From Treponema sp. (lineage in GTDB: Bacteria > Spirochaetota > Spirochaetia > Treponematales > Breznakiellaceae): DNA of 38,683 nucleotides. Under the pieces are notes generated by a model. That model had not been told where the DNA came from, searched no databases, and worked only from the letters and a program-made list of their open reading frames with translations. This document shows positions 1 through 8,184 of this stretch, piece by piece. The stretch is taken from NCBI GenBank assembly GCA_031276965.1, contig JAISMC010000101.1, forward strand, positions 1 through 38,683. Direction: 5' to 3'. The stretch's first letter is position 1; the number at the start of each line of letters is the position of its first letter. Position numbers and translations under genes: made by a program.

Positions 1-118
1 GAGGCTCGTTCGATAGGAAGTTTATAATACCGTCTGGTTTAATACCAATTTTTTGTATGCGTTACGCTATTTGAGCCGGAGCAGAGCTCCGGGGTATTAA
101 ACCAGACTTTCGAATAAA
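1..118. repeat. 118-bp inverted repeat, copy 1
   Basis: This stretch is, by eye, identical over all 118 bases to the reverse complement of 26536-26653. It contains a 15-bp inverted pair, GTCTGGTTTAATACC at 32-46 and its complement at 93-107. Inside that is a smaller hairpin, CCGGAGC / GCTCCGG with a 3-nt loop, at 76-92. The window begins inside or at the edge of the element, so its true left end is unknown. Both copies lie downstream of a gene (dus here, pckG at the other copy) in the same orientation relative to incoming transcription. It may be a MITE-like or REP-like element; no coding capacity is seen. Confidence 0.9.
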
Positions 119-181
119 ACCAGCAGAAAGTCCCCCTGTAGCGATAGATCCCTGTTGTTACCCTGAATACCTCCAGCTACA

Positions 182-300
182 GAGGCTTTCCCAAAACTTC
201 AGTTTTTGGGAAGGCTACCTTAGATTTATATGAAAAAACGGGCTTTTGACCGTTTTTTCGGAAGCTTTTCCCGAAACTAACCGAGTTTTGGGAAAAGCTC
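182..300 (+). repeat. Three-hairpin dispersed element, copy A
   Basis: Three consecutive stem-loops are visible: about 186-214 (CTTTCCC.../...GGGAAGG), 232-259 (GAAAAAACGG / CCGTTTTTTC, perfect 10-bp stem) and 264-298 (GCTTTTCCCGAAAC / GTTTTGGGAAAAGC). A related element with the same hairpin order and the same linker (accttagattta) is at 24415-24531. A lone third-hairpin relative is at 11480-11516. The stretch 119-181 just before it has only a weak 7-bp inverted pair (136-142 with 176-182), and 301-383 shows nothing. Function is unknown; it may be a mobile repeat, a small RNA or a terminator for dus. Confidence 0.75.
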
Positions 301-383
301 TACAATTAAAACCTTTATTCGCAGTGAGGTCTAATACCCAAGAACCCGCTTGCGCGGGGAGCTTCATACGTACATCTTCCGGC

Positions 384-1385
384 TTACGTCCGCCGGACCT
401 GCCGTTCCCCGGGATGTTCCCGTATATGGGCCGAGAGCGCCCTCCCCATACCGATCAGATCCTCTTCCCGGCCCAGCAGGGTTTTAAGGTAGCTTCCCCA
501 GATAAAATTATCGCAGTAATAGCCGAAAAACCGGCGGGCCCGGCTTAGGCGGAACTCCGGGGGCTGATACCGGGCCAGCAGGTCCAGAAAGCGCAGGGCC
601 GTCTCTTCCGGATCCGGCGTTTCCCAGGTCCGGCCCTGCTCAAGGACCTCCGCTTGGGCGAAGATCCAGGGCCGTCGCACCGCCCCCCGGCCGGTCATAA
701 CCCCGTCACAGGGGCCTGCAGCCCGGCGGAGCAGATCCTCCGCGCCGGCTATATCTCCGTTTCCCGCTACGGGAATACTCAGGGCATCCCGAAGCCGGCC
801 CACATACTCCCAGCGGGCCCGGCGCTTGAACTTTTCACCGCCGGTCCGGGGATGGAGGGCTATCCGTTCCGCCCCGGCGTCTTCCAGGCGGCGGCAAAAA
901 CGGAGCAGATAATCAAAACGGGCCTCATCCATCCCTGACGCGGCAGACCGGGACGCCGGGGGGATATTTTCCGGTCCCAGCCGCAGCTTTACGCTGAGCC
1001 GTTTTTTGGTTCTTTTCCGCACCGCTGCCAGCATGGCGGCGGCCTTCTCCGCATCGTCCATCCACCGGATACCCGCCCCCGTCCTGGCGATGGCTGGGGC
1101 GGAACAGCCCATATTGATATCAATGCCGGCGCATTCATACCGGTCCAAAAGGGCCGCCGCCGCCGCCAAGTGTTCCGTATTGGCCCCCGTCAGCTGATAC
1201 ACCACCCGATCCGGACAGGGTCCGGCATCAAGATACCAGGACTCGAAGGGACCGCCGCTTACCAGGGCCCCGGCGCTGATCATTTCCGTATAGTATTCAC
1301 CGCAGCCTCCGAAGGTCTCTATCAGTTCCCGAAGGGCCCGGTGGCTCAATTCCGCCATAGGAGCTAGAATAAAGGGCGCCCGCAT
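384..1385 (-). CDS. dus: tRNA-dihydrouridine synthase
   Basis: A 333-aa flavoprotein of the Dus family, which reduces uridines in the tRNA D-loop using FMN and NAD(P)H. The N-terminal FILAPMAELSHRALRELI matches the FMN-binding start of the TIM barrel. Residues 88-95 (IDINMGCS) hold the catalytic-cysteine motif with Cys94, although the usual following Pro is Ser. KLRLG (about 133-137), HPRTGGEKFKRRARW and NGDI, and GVMTGRGAVRRPWIF are further family blocks. Length is normal. The subfamily (A/B/C) cannot be fixed. The ATG lies 6 nt after a TACAAT -10 box with no ribosome-binding site, so translation is probably leaderless. Confidence 0.93.
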   Translation of the reverse strand: MRAPFILAPMAELSHRALRELIETFGGCGEYYTEMISAGALVSGGPFESWYLDAGPCPDRVVYQLTGANTEHLAAAAALLDRYECAGIDINMGCSAPAIARTGAGIRWMDDAEKAAAMLAAVRKRTKKRLSVKLRLGPENIPPASRSAASGMDEARFDYLLRFCRRLEDAGAERIALHPRTGGEKFKRRARWEYVGRLRDALSIPVAGNGDIAGAEDLLRRAAGPCDGVMTGRGAVRRPWIFAQAEVLEQGRTWETPDPEETALRFLDLLARYQPPEFRLSRARRFFGYYCDNFIWGSYLKTLLGREEDLIGMGRALSAHIREHPGERQVRRT

Positions 1386-1391
1386 AACCCT

Positions 1392-1420
1392 ATTGTAGGC
1401 CGTTTTGCGGGAGAAAGGAA
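1392..1420 (-). promoter_or_regulatory. Promoter of dus (leaderless)
   Basis: Reading the minus strand, TACAAT occupies 1397-1392 and is followed by 6 nt and then the dus ATG. The -35 at 17-bp spacing is weak (TTCCTT, 1420-1415). The start point would fall on the ATG. Confidence 0.5.
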
Positions 1421-1469
1421 ACTGCCGGAAATTTCGCCTCCCCGGTTTCCAAAATTTAGACCAGGTATC

Positions 1470-1498
1470 TTGACTTGTAGAGATCTATGTCCTACAGT
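1470..1498 (+). promoter_or_regulatory. Sigma-70 promoter for the cheY-like gene
   Basis: TTGACT at 1470-1475, a 17-bp spacer and TACAGT at 1493-1498. The predicted start near 1505 gives a leader of about 20 nt with a purine-rich ribosome-binding region (gagaagaggag) before the ATG at 1525. Confidence 0.65.
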
Positions 1499-1524
1499 AT
1501 AAGGAGAGAAGAGGAGCGTGCCGC

Positions 1525-1962
1525 ATGATAGCAAAGAGTGATATGCCCGCCATTAACGAGAAATCACCGGAAGGTCAAAAGCCCGAAGGAGGTTCGTACC
1601 GGGTTCTCATAGTCGATGATTCCATGTTTATCGCCAAACAACTGGGTCAGATTTTTACATCTGAGGGCTTTGAAATTGCGGATACTGCTGGGGACGGAGC
1701 CCAAGGGGTGGAAAAGTACAAGGAATTGTACCCTAATGTTGATCTGGTTACCATGGACATCACCATGCCTGTAATGGACGGTGTTTCCGCTTTGGAAAAG
1801 ATACTGGAATTTGACAAAGAAGCAAAGGTTATTATGGTCAGCGCCCTAGGCAAGGAAGATGTGGTCAAAAAGTCCCTTATGATGGGTGCAAAAAGCTACA
1901 TTGTTAAGCCCTTGGACCGCAAAAAGGTACTGGAACGGGTCGTTTCCGTACTCAAGCGGTAG
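1525..1962 (+). CDS. CheY-like single-domain response regulator
   Basis: A 145-aa receiver domain preceded by a ~24-residue polar extension. The acidic pair is D31-D32, the phosphoacceptor is D78 (LVTMDITMPVMDG), the switch Ser is S106 (VSALG) and the conserved Lys is K128 (IVKPL). There is no output domain, so it must act by protein contact, as CheY does on the flagellar motor or as a phosphorelay shuttle. No chemotaxis gene is adjacent; the next gene, 20 nt downstream, is a flavodiiron protein. It has its own promoter (1470-1498). The motor-binding role is inference; it could serve the hydrogenase-chemoreceptor at 28.4 kb or an unlinked kinase. Confidence 0.92.
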   Translation: MIAKSDMPAINEKSPEGQKPEGGSYRVLIVDDSMFIAKQLGQIFTSEGFEIADTAGDGAQGVEKYKELYPNVDLVTMDITMPVMDGVSALEKILEFDKEAKVIMVSALGKEDVVKKSLMMGAKSYIVKPLDRKKVLERVVSVLKR

Positions 1963-1982
1963 TTGTACTTACAATAAGCAGC

Positions 1983-3221
1983 ATGAAAGCTCATTTAATC
2001 GCGGACAATGTTTATTGTCTGCATGCCGATATTCAAACCGCAGATCTTTTTGAAGGGATTTGGCCCATTCCCCAGGGGGTTTCTCTCAATTCCTACCTGG
2101 TAAAGGGGGAAAAAACCGCCCTTATCGATTTGATCCGGGATTGGGAGGGCGCTCCCAACCAGATTGAACTGGGCCTGGCCTCGGCGGGGGCACGTTTTGA
2201 CAATGTGGATTACCTCATCCTGAATCACCTGGAGCCGGATCATACGGGCTGGCTCAAGGAATTCCGGGAACAGAACCCCAGGGCCGAGATCATCGCCACC
2301 GCCAAGGGGATAAGCCTGGTAAAGGCCTTCTACAAGATTGATACGGGCCTGCGGGTGGTAAAAGACGGCGACATCCTGGATTTGGGATGCGGCAAGGTCC
2401 TTACCTTCTTTGAAACTCCCAATATCCACTGGCCCGAAACCATGATTACCTGGGAAAGCCGGTCAAGGACCCTCTTCCCCTGCGACGCCTTCGGTTCTTT
2501 TGGGGCCCTGGGGGACCGGGTTTTTGATGATGAATTTACCCCGGAGGAGCATGTTTTCTTTGAAAAGGAGTCCCTCCGGTACTATGCCAATATCGTCTCC
2601 TCCTTTTCCGTATTTGTCGAAAGGGCAATAAAAAAGCTGGCGGAGTTAGATATTGCCTGCGTCGCCCCCAGCCACGGTATAGTCTGGCGGAGGGATCCTA
2701 AAAAGATAATTGACAGGTATCTCAAGTACGCCTCCTATTCCAGGGAGGGAGAAAAGGAAATTGCCATTATCTGGGGTTCCATGTACGGTAACACCAAGGC
2801 CGGCCTGGATGCGGTAGTCCGGGGTATTGAAAAGGAGGGGGTCCCCTACTCCCTCCACCGGGTCCCCGACGAAAATGTTTCCTATGTACTGGCGGATGCT
2901 TATAAGAGTACGGGCATGGTTATCGCCATGCCCACCTACGAGTACGCCGTCTTCCCCCCCATGGCCTATGTACTGGACATATTCCGGCGCAAGCATATCT
3001 CCAACAAGATCGCGCTCCGCATCGGTTCCTGGGGCTGGGTTGGGGGCGCCAAAAAGGAATACGACGCAATCTTGACAGGGTTCAAATGGGACAACCTGGA
3101 ATCCCTGGAATGGACGGGCTACCCCACGGAGGCGGAATTCACGGTGCTGGAGGAGCGGGGCCGGGCGTTGGCCAGGGCCGTCAGCCAGAGCGGATCCGGA
3201 AACCAGCCGGCGGAGCCTTAA
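1983..3221 (+). CDS. Flavodiiron protein (O2/NO reductase)
   Basis: A 412-aa two-domain protein that reduces O2 to water and/or NO to N2O, taking electrons from rubredoxin or a similar donor, in the cytoplasm of anaerobes. The metallo-beta-lactamase-like domain has the full diiron ligand set: H82-x-E84-x-D86-H87 (NHLEPDH), H149, D168 (FPCDAFGSFG) and H231 (PSHGIVW). From about residue 258 comes a flavodoxin domain with the FMN phosphate loop GSMYGNT (265-271). No C-terminal rubredoxin domain is present. It follows the CheY-like gene by 20 nt. TACAAT at 1970-1975 lies 7 nt before the ATG and there is no Shine-Dalgarno, so it may also have a leaderless start. Whether it prefers O2 or NO cannot be told. 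Confidence 0.94.
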   Translation: MKAHLIADNVYCLHADIQTADLFEGIWPIPQGVSLNSYLVKGEKTALIDLIRDWEGAPNQIELGLASAGARFDNVDYLILNHLEPDHTGWLKEFREQNPRAEIIATAKGISLVKAFYKIDTGLRVVKDGDILDLGCGKVLTFFETPNIHWPETMITWESRSRTLFPCDAFGSFGALGDRVFDDEFTPEEHVFFEKESLRYYANIVSSFSVFVERAIKKLAELDIACVAPSHGIVWRRDPKKIIDRYLKYASYSREGEKEIAIIWGSMYGNTKAGLDAVVRGIEKEGVPYSLHRVPDENVSYVLADAYKSTGMVIAMPTYEYAVFPPMAYVLDIFRRKHISNKIALRIGSWGWVGGAKKEYDAILTGFKWDNLESLEWTGYPTEAEFTVLEERGRALARAVSQSGSGNQPAEP

Positions 3222-3263
3222 CCGGATTTCGCGCCGCTGCCGGAAGATCCGGCCCGCCCGCCT

Positions 3264-5141
3264 CTAGCCTGCCGCGGGAAGACGGATCATAAAACGGCAT
3301 CCCGAGGGGCTGAGATTTTCAGCGGTAATCTCCCCGCCCATCTTTTTGACGATATTATAGGATATGGACAGGCCGAGCCCCATGTGGCCCGAAGCGCCCC
3401 GTTTGGTTGAATAGAAGGGCAGGAAAATGGACCGCGCCTCCCCGGCGGGAATGCCGGGACCGGAGTCTTCCACCGTCAGTTCCGCCATGGGGGAACTGCC
3501 CCCGGTTCTGGTCAGGAAAACTCCCATGGAGCCTCCGTTGGCCATGGCCTCAATAGCGTTCTTAAACAGATTTAAGATCACCTGCTTCATTTCGATTTTG
3601 TTTACCCGGATCAGAACGCTTGTCCGGGCGGATTGGTAATCGATGCTTATCTTCCGGTACCGGGTATTGTAGCGTACCAGGTTGATAATATCCTCCAGCA
3701 GTTCATTGAGGTCGATGGTTTCGATATCGACCCCTTCTTCATCCCCGAAGGAAATTAAATTACGGACAATGTGTTCTATGGCCTCCGCCTCGGATTCCAG
3801 CCGTTCCACCGTGCGAAAGGCATTGGATCCGGAACCGCCGCTGATTACGGGCTTTTCCAGATTCAGCTTTAAAGTATCGGTACAACTGTAGATGGCCTCC
3901 AGGGGATTGTTGATCTCGTGGGCGACCCCCGCCGCCAAAAGTCCTACGGAGGCAAGCTTTTCAGAAAAAACTATCCGTTCCCGAAGCTGCTGCTGTTCGG
4001 TAATGTCATTGATGATCAGAATACAGCCTATATACTGCAGTCCGTCCCGGATCGGCGAAAGGGTCATATCGATGATACGCCGTTCCCCGTCGAATTCCAG
4101 ACCCAAATCGTAGGCGGTGTAGGCGGCGCCCTCCGATATAGCCTTCAGCAGAGAGCGGCTTGATTCGCCGATAAGAAAATCAAGCACCTCGGTGATATGC
4201 CTGCCGAAGGAGGGCTTGTCTTCCAGATGCAGATACTCTACCGCTTCCTTATTCATCAGTTTGACAACCCCCGTATGATCCACCACCATCAGGTTTACCG
4301 GCAGCCGTTCCAGGATCGCCTCGTTGTACTTGAGAAATTCGTAGAATTCCCGGTTGATATTCCGGCGCCGGGCGTTTTCGGATATCTGGGTATAGGCAAG
4401 TTTGATAAGACTGATCTTGTCAATCTCCCGTACCGATTCGGTGATCAGCACCCGGCCGTCCCGGATAATGGTTACCCGGTCGGAAAATTCATATATGTCG
4501 TCAATCCGGTGGGTGATGAACAAAACCGAAGAACCGTTTTTTACCAGCCGCCGGAGGTGGCCGCGGATGCGCACCAGATCGTAGGCCGCAAGTTTTTCCA
4601 GGGCTTCGTCCAGGATAAGAAGCTGGGGTTCCGGGTAGAGGTGGCGTATAATGTCCACCAGTACCCGTTCCGGCAGGGAGATGTCCGCCATCTTCTTCCA
4701 TACCGGGATGGATACCTCCATGGAAGCAAAAATATCTTCCGCCGCCGAAAAGATCCTGCTGCGGTTAAAGAAAAACCGGGGAAAGACCTGGGCGCGGTTG
4801 ACAAAGAGGTTATACGCTACCGGCTGATATTGGAAAAATTCATTATCCTGGGAAACCAGCTCTATCCCCAGGTTCCTGGAGGCGTTCACGTCGGGAAGCT
4901 GGCGCTGCCGGCCTTTCCATAAAATGCGTCCTTCTTCGGGCTGGATCAGCCCGGCGAGTACTCTGGCTACGGAAGATTTTCCGGCTCCGTGCTCTCCTAC
5001 AATGGCGTGGATTTCTCCGGAGGCGATAGTAAGAGAAAGATCCTCCAGCCCCAGCAGGTTACCGTAGGAAACCCGAATTCCCTGAAGCTCTACCATGCTG
5101 CGCTCCGCAGGGAAAGGAACGGGAAATTCCTTAAATGCCAT
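3264..5141 (-). CDS. ABC-ATPase / PAS / histidine kinase fusion protein
   Basis: A 625-aa soluble sensor kinase with an unusual input module. Residues ~17-250 are an ABC-ATPase domain resembling the first domain of RbsA/MglA sugar importers: Walker A GEHGAGKSS (49-57), Q-loop Gln98, Walker B LLILDEA (174-180, Glu179) and H-loop His211. The ABC signature is degenerate (ISLPERVLVDI instead of LSGGQ). A PAS domain follows (~275-385), then a dimerisation/phosphoacceptor helix with His408 (HEINNPL) and a GHKL ATPase domain with N-box NLFKNAIEA, DSGPGI (559-564) and MGLGL (587-591). No membrane segment or signal peptide is seen. It overlaps the end of the response-regulator gene by 11 nt, so the two are translationally linked. 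An alternative start at 5096 has a better ribosome-binding site (gcggag). The partner is almost certainly the adjacent NtrC-type regulator; the signal is unknown. Confidence 0.9.
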   Translation of the reverse strand: MAFKEFPVPFPAERSMVELQGIRVSYGNLLGLEDLSLTIASGEIHAIVGEHGAGKSSVARVLAGLIQPEEGRILWKGRQRQLPDVNASRNLGIELVSQDNEFFQYQPVAYNLFVNRAQVFPRFFFNRSRIFSAAEDIFASMEVSIPVWKKMADISLPERVLVDIIRHLYPEPQLLILDEALEKLAAYDLVRIRGHLRRLVKNGSSVLFITHRIDDIYEFSDRVTIIRDGRVLITESVREIDKISLIKLAYTQISENARRRNINREFYEFLKYNEAILERLPVNLMVVDHTGVVKLMNKEAVEYLHLEDKPSFGRHITEVLDFLIGESSRSLLKAISEGAAYTAYDLGLEFDGERRIIDMTLSPIRDGLQYIGCILIINDITEQQQLRERIVFSEKLASVGLLAAGVAHEINNPLEAIYSCTDTLKLNLEKPVISGGSGSNAFRTVERLESEAEAIEHIVRNLISFGDEEGVDIETIDLNELLEDIINLVRYNTRYRKISIDYQSARTSVLIRVNKIEMKQVILNLFKNAIEAMANGGSMGVFLTRTGGSSPMAELTVEDSGPGIPAGEARSIFLPFYSTKRGASGHMGLGLSISYNIVKKMGGEITAENLSPSGCRFMIRLPAAG

Positions 5142-6444
5142 ACTGCTTCATCTTTTTGTACAGGGTAGAACGGCTCATGGAAAGGCGCTCGGCGGTACGG
5201 ACCTTGTTATTGCCCTCTTCCTCCAGGGTCCGGGCAATGCAGTCCATCTCCGCCATTTCCAGAGGATTGGCGCCCTTTCCCCTTCGCCCGGCAATCAGAC
5301 GGGGAAGATCCGAAACCTGTATGACCCTGCCCTCCGAAACGGCGCAGGCATAGTAGACGGCCCCCTTCAATTCCCGGATATTTCCAGGCCAGCCGTAATC
5401 CATCAGGACCCCGGCGGCGGAAACCGACAGCGCCTGCCGGGGACAGCCGTTTTCTTTGGCATAATCGGCGGTAAAACGTTCCGCCAGGGGGATGATGTCC
5501 CCCTGACGTTCCCGGAGGGGCGGCAGATGGAGTATCGCCGCATTCAGCCGGTAAAGGAGATCGCTGCGGAATTTGCCCTCCGCGGTAAGGGCCCCCAGAT
5601 CCTTGTTGGTGGCGGTGATGAACCGGACATCTACCTTAAAGGTTTCCCTGCCCCCCACCCGGCGCACCTCCTGATTCTGCAAAACCCGGAGTATCTTTGC
5701 CTGGCTCGAAAGGCCCATATCGCCGATTTCGTCTAAAAACAGGGTTCCCCCGTCGGAACGTTCAAAAATGCCGGGGAAACGTTCAACGGCGCCGGTAAAA
5801 GCGCCCCGTTCATGGCCGAAGAGCTCGCTCTCCAGCAGAGATTCGGTAAAGACCGCGCAGTTAACCCGCTGCAGGGGATTTGCCGCCCGGGGAGATGCGG
5901 CGTGAATCAGCTCCGCCAAAAGCTCCTTGCCGGTTCCGCTCTCCCCGCAGATAAGTACGGGCATGGTGGTGGCCGCCAGTTTCCGGGCCCGAGACAGAAT
6001 ATCCCGTACCACAGGAGACTTGCTGATCATCGCCGTTTCCGCGGAACAAAACAGGCGGCTTTCTTGTTCCGGCCGGAACACGCGCAGGGCGTTCTCCATG
6101 GTTTTAAGCAGTTTTCCTATTTTGATAGGCTTCTGCAGATAGTCAAAGGCGCCCTGCTTTATTGCCTGTACGGCGGTTTCAACCGTTCCGTAACCGGTAA
6201 TGAGGATCACCGGCAGGGAAGGATCAAGCTCAAGAATACGGGGCAGCAGGAAGACTCCGTCTTCACTCCCCAGGCGCACGTCCAGCAGCACCACATCCTG
6301 TTTCGCTTCCCGGAGCGCCCGCAGGGCGCCCGTGGAATTGTGGGCCACGGACACCCGGAAATTCCGCATACTGAGACTCTCCCGGAGGCTGTCGCAGAGA
6401 GGAAGATGATCGTCTACTATCAGGACCGAGGAGCCGGTGTCCAT
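5131..6444 (-). CDS. NtrC-family sigma-54 response regulator
   Basis: A 437-aa activator. The receiver domain has D11/D12 and phosphoacceptor D55 (VVLLDVRLG). The AAA+ domain has Walker A GESGTGKE (167-174), the sigma-54-contacting loop GAFTGA (214-219), Walker B GGTLFLDEI and an arginine-finger region (FRSDLLYRL). The C-terminal Fis-type helix-turn-helix (~408-437) ends with SRSTLYKKMKQYGI. It is first in a two-gene operon with the ABC-domain kinase and diverges from the sugar ABC transporter, whose promoter is sigma-54 type; that transporter is the obvious target. A ribosome-binding site (aaggag) lies 11 nt upstream. An 18-bp dyad in the divergent region is a candidate binding site. Confidence 0.95.
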   Translation of the reverse strand: MDTGSSVLIVDDHLPLCDSLRESLSMRNFRVSVAHNSTGALRALREAKQDVVLLDVRLGSEDGVFLLPRILELDPSLPVILITGYGTVETAVQAIKQGAFDYLQKPIKIGKLLKTMENALRVFRPEQESRLFCSAETAMISKSPVVRDILSRARKLAATTMPVLICGESGTGKELLAELIHAASPRAANPLQRVNCAVFTESLLESELFGHERGAFTGAVERFPGIFERSDGGTLFLDEIGDMGLSSQAKILRVLQNQEVRRVGGRETFKVDVRFITATNKDLGALTAEGKFRSDLLYRLNAAILHLPPLRERQGDIIPLAERFTADYAKENGCPRQALSVSAAGVLMDYGWPGNIRELKGAVYYACAVSEGRVIQVSDLPRLIAGRRGKGANPLEMAEMDCIARTLEEEGNNKVRTAERLSMSRSTLYKKMKQYGI

Positions 6445-6476
6445 TTTTCGTACAACTCCTTGTGCAGTGTTTGAAT

Positions 6477-6506
6477 ATTATACATCGTTATTCCGGGAAA
6501 ATGTAA
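6477..6506 (-). promoter_or_regulatory. Sigma-70 promoter of the two-component operon
   Basis: On the minus strand, TTACAT (6506-6501), an 18-bp spacer and TATAAT (6482-6477) precede the regulator gene by about 32 nt. The dyad at 6517-6534 lies just upstream of this -35, so the regulator could also control its own synthesis. Confidence 0.6.
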
Positions 6507-6516
6507 AATTTTTTCG

Positions 6517-6534
6517 ACCGGCGTGAATGCCGGT
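6517..6534. promoter_or_regulatory. Candidate upstream activator site (dyad)
   Basis: ACCGGC-N6-GCCGGT is a perfect 6+6 inverted repeat in the divergent intergenic region. It is centred about 90 bp upstream of the predicted sigma-54 start, a usual distance for NtrC-type activators. That the neighbouring regulator binds here is inference. Confidence 0.5.
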
Positions 6535-6587
6535 AAGTCTGGTAACATCTTTTGACAGATACTGCGGTTTCCTGCATCATCCCGGAT

Positions 6588-6604
6588 TTGGCATGATTCT
6601 TGCA
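6588..6604 (+). promoter_or_regulatory. Sigma-54 (-24/-12) promoter of the sugar ABC operon
   Basis: TTGGCATGATTCTTGCA matches the RpoN consensus: GG at 6590-6591 and GC at 6602-6603 with exactly 10 nt between them. The predicted start is near 6615, giving a leader of only ~10 nt that contains GAGGA (6616-6620) ahead of the ATG at 6625. A GAFTGA-type activator is encoded divergently next to it. Confidence 0.85.
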
Positions 6605-6624
6605 GTTAAAATCCTGAGGATAAC

Positions 6625-8184
6625 ATGCCGAATTTACTGCGGATAGAACATATCGAGAAAAACTTCGGGGGCATCAGGGCGCTGCGGGATGTAAGCTTTA
6701 CCATCGAAGCGGGCAAAGTATGCGCCCTTATCGGAGAGAACGGAGCGGGGAAAAGTACCCTGGGCAAGATTATCGCCGGAGTTGAACGGGCCGACAGCGG
6801 CGCCCTGTTTCTGGCGGATCAGGAGTATAGTCCCCAGAACCCCCTGGAAGCCCAGCGCCAGGGGGTGGCCATGATATTCCAGGAACTGGATCTGTTTCCA
6901 AACCAGAGCGTGGCGGCGAACCTTGCCCTGGGCAACCTGGAGTTGATGGATAAAAAACAGAAGCTGGTAAACCGGCGTATTCTGGAAAAAGCGGCCCGGC
7001 CCTGGCTGGAAAAAGTGGGGCTTAACATCGGCTCCGATATTCCCCTGGGTTCCCTGCCTATCGCCCACATACAGCTGGTGGCCATAGCCCGGGCCTTGAG
7101 CATGAATACCCGGCTCATCGTGATGGACGAACCCACCAGCGCCCTTACCGGGGAAGCGGCGGAGATCCTCTTTTCCGCCATCGAAAGACTTACCGCCCAC
7201 GGGGTAACGGTGGTGTACGTTTCCCACAAAATGGACGAGATCTTCCGCATCGCCCATTCCATCGTGGTCATGCGGGACGGGGAATATATCGGTACCCGGC
7301 TGAAACCGGAAACCAATGTCAACGAAATTATCTCCATGATGGTGGGCCGCAGTTTCGAGACCGGCTCCCGGCGGGCCGCCCATACCACCGAAAAAAACCT
7401 GCTTGCGGTCCGGGACCTAAATACGAAGAAGCTCTCCGGCATTTCCTTTGAACTTAATGAGGGGGAGGTGCTGGGCATTGCGGGGCTGGTGGGATCGGGG
7501 CGTACCGAATTGGGGCAGGCCCTCTTCGGCCTGGACTATGTACGGCGGGGAGAAATGACCGTGAGGGGCCGTCCCTACGCGCCCCGCTCCCCCCGGGACG
7601 CCATGAAGGCGGGGCTGGGGCTCATCCCCGAGGATCGCAAAAAAGAGGGGCTCTTTATCCAGCAGTCGGTGTCGGATAATATGGCCATCTCTATTATGGA
7701 AGAGAATCAGCGCCTGGGCTTTATACGCCAGGAGGCCGTAGCCGCCCGGGTAACGGACATGATAGGCAAAACCCGGCTTAAGACGGCGAATGCCCGGGCA
7801 AGCGTCAATACCTTGAGCGGCGGGAATCAGCAGAAGGCCCTGGTCTGCCGCTGGCTCATGGTGGACCCCGCCATCATCTTTCTGGACGATCCGACCAGGG
7901 GGGTCGATGTGGGGGCCAAGGAAGATATTTACGAAATCATTGAAACCCTGGCCTCCCGGGGCAAGGGCATACTTTTCGTCAGCTCGGAACTGCCGGAGCT
8001 TCTGCGCTGCGCCAACCGGATCATGGTACTCTATGACGGCAGGATGGCGGGCATTGTGGACACCCAGGAAACGGATCAGCAGGAACTTATGCGGCTCGCC
8101 ATGGGATACGGGACCGCTAAAACCCCGGATAAGGCTTCCGGCGGTTCACCAACAACAACGGAGGCAGCCGGAAATGGGCGCTAG
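6625..8184 (+). CDS. Sugar ABC transporter, tandem ATP-binding protein (RbsA/MglA family)
   Basis: A 519-aa protein with two ABC domains, which powers import of a pentose, hexose or similar sugar. The first domain has Walker A GENGAGKST (37-45), a signature-like segment LPIAHIQLVAIARAL and Walker B LIVMDEPTSAL. The second has the family's altered Walker A (GLVGSGRTEL), a true LSGGNQQK signature and LDDPTRGVDVG, where Asp replaces the usual catalytic Glu. First gene of an operon with permease (11-nt overlap) and binding protein, under the sigma-54 promoter. The substrate cannot be read from sequence. Confidence 0.95.
   Translation: MPNLLRIEHIEKNFGGIRALRDVSFTIEAGKVCALIGENGAGKSTLGKIIAGVERADSGALFLADQEYSPQNPLEAQRQGVAMIFQELDLFPNQSVAANLALGNLELMDKKQKLVNRRILEKAARPWLEKVGLNIGSDIPLGSLPIAHIQLVAIARALSMNTRLIVMDEPTSALTGEAAEILFSAIERLTAHGVTVVYVSHKMDEIFRIAHSIVVMRDGEYIGTRLKPETNVNEIISMMVGRSFETGSRRAAHTTEKNLLAVRDLNTKKLSGISFELNEGEVLGIAGLVGSGRTELGQALFGLDYVRRGEMTVRGRPYAPRSPRDAMKAGLGLIPEDRKKEGLFIQQSVSDNMAISIMEENQRLGFIRQEAVAARVTDMIGKTRLKTANARASVNTLSGGNQQKALVCRWLMVDPAIIFLDDPTRGVDVGAKEDIYEIIETLASRGKGILFVSSELPELLRCANRIMVLYDGRMAGIVDTQETDQQELMRLAMGYGTAKTPDKASGGSPTTTEAAGNGR

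Noticed and set aside
7907-8173. N-terminal extension of the RbsC-like permease
   Set aside because: This part of the frame overlaps the ATPase gene, is unlike any permease N-terminus, and a good ribosome-binding site supports a start at 8174.
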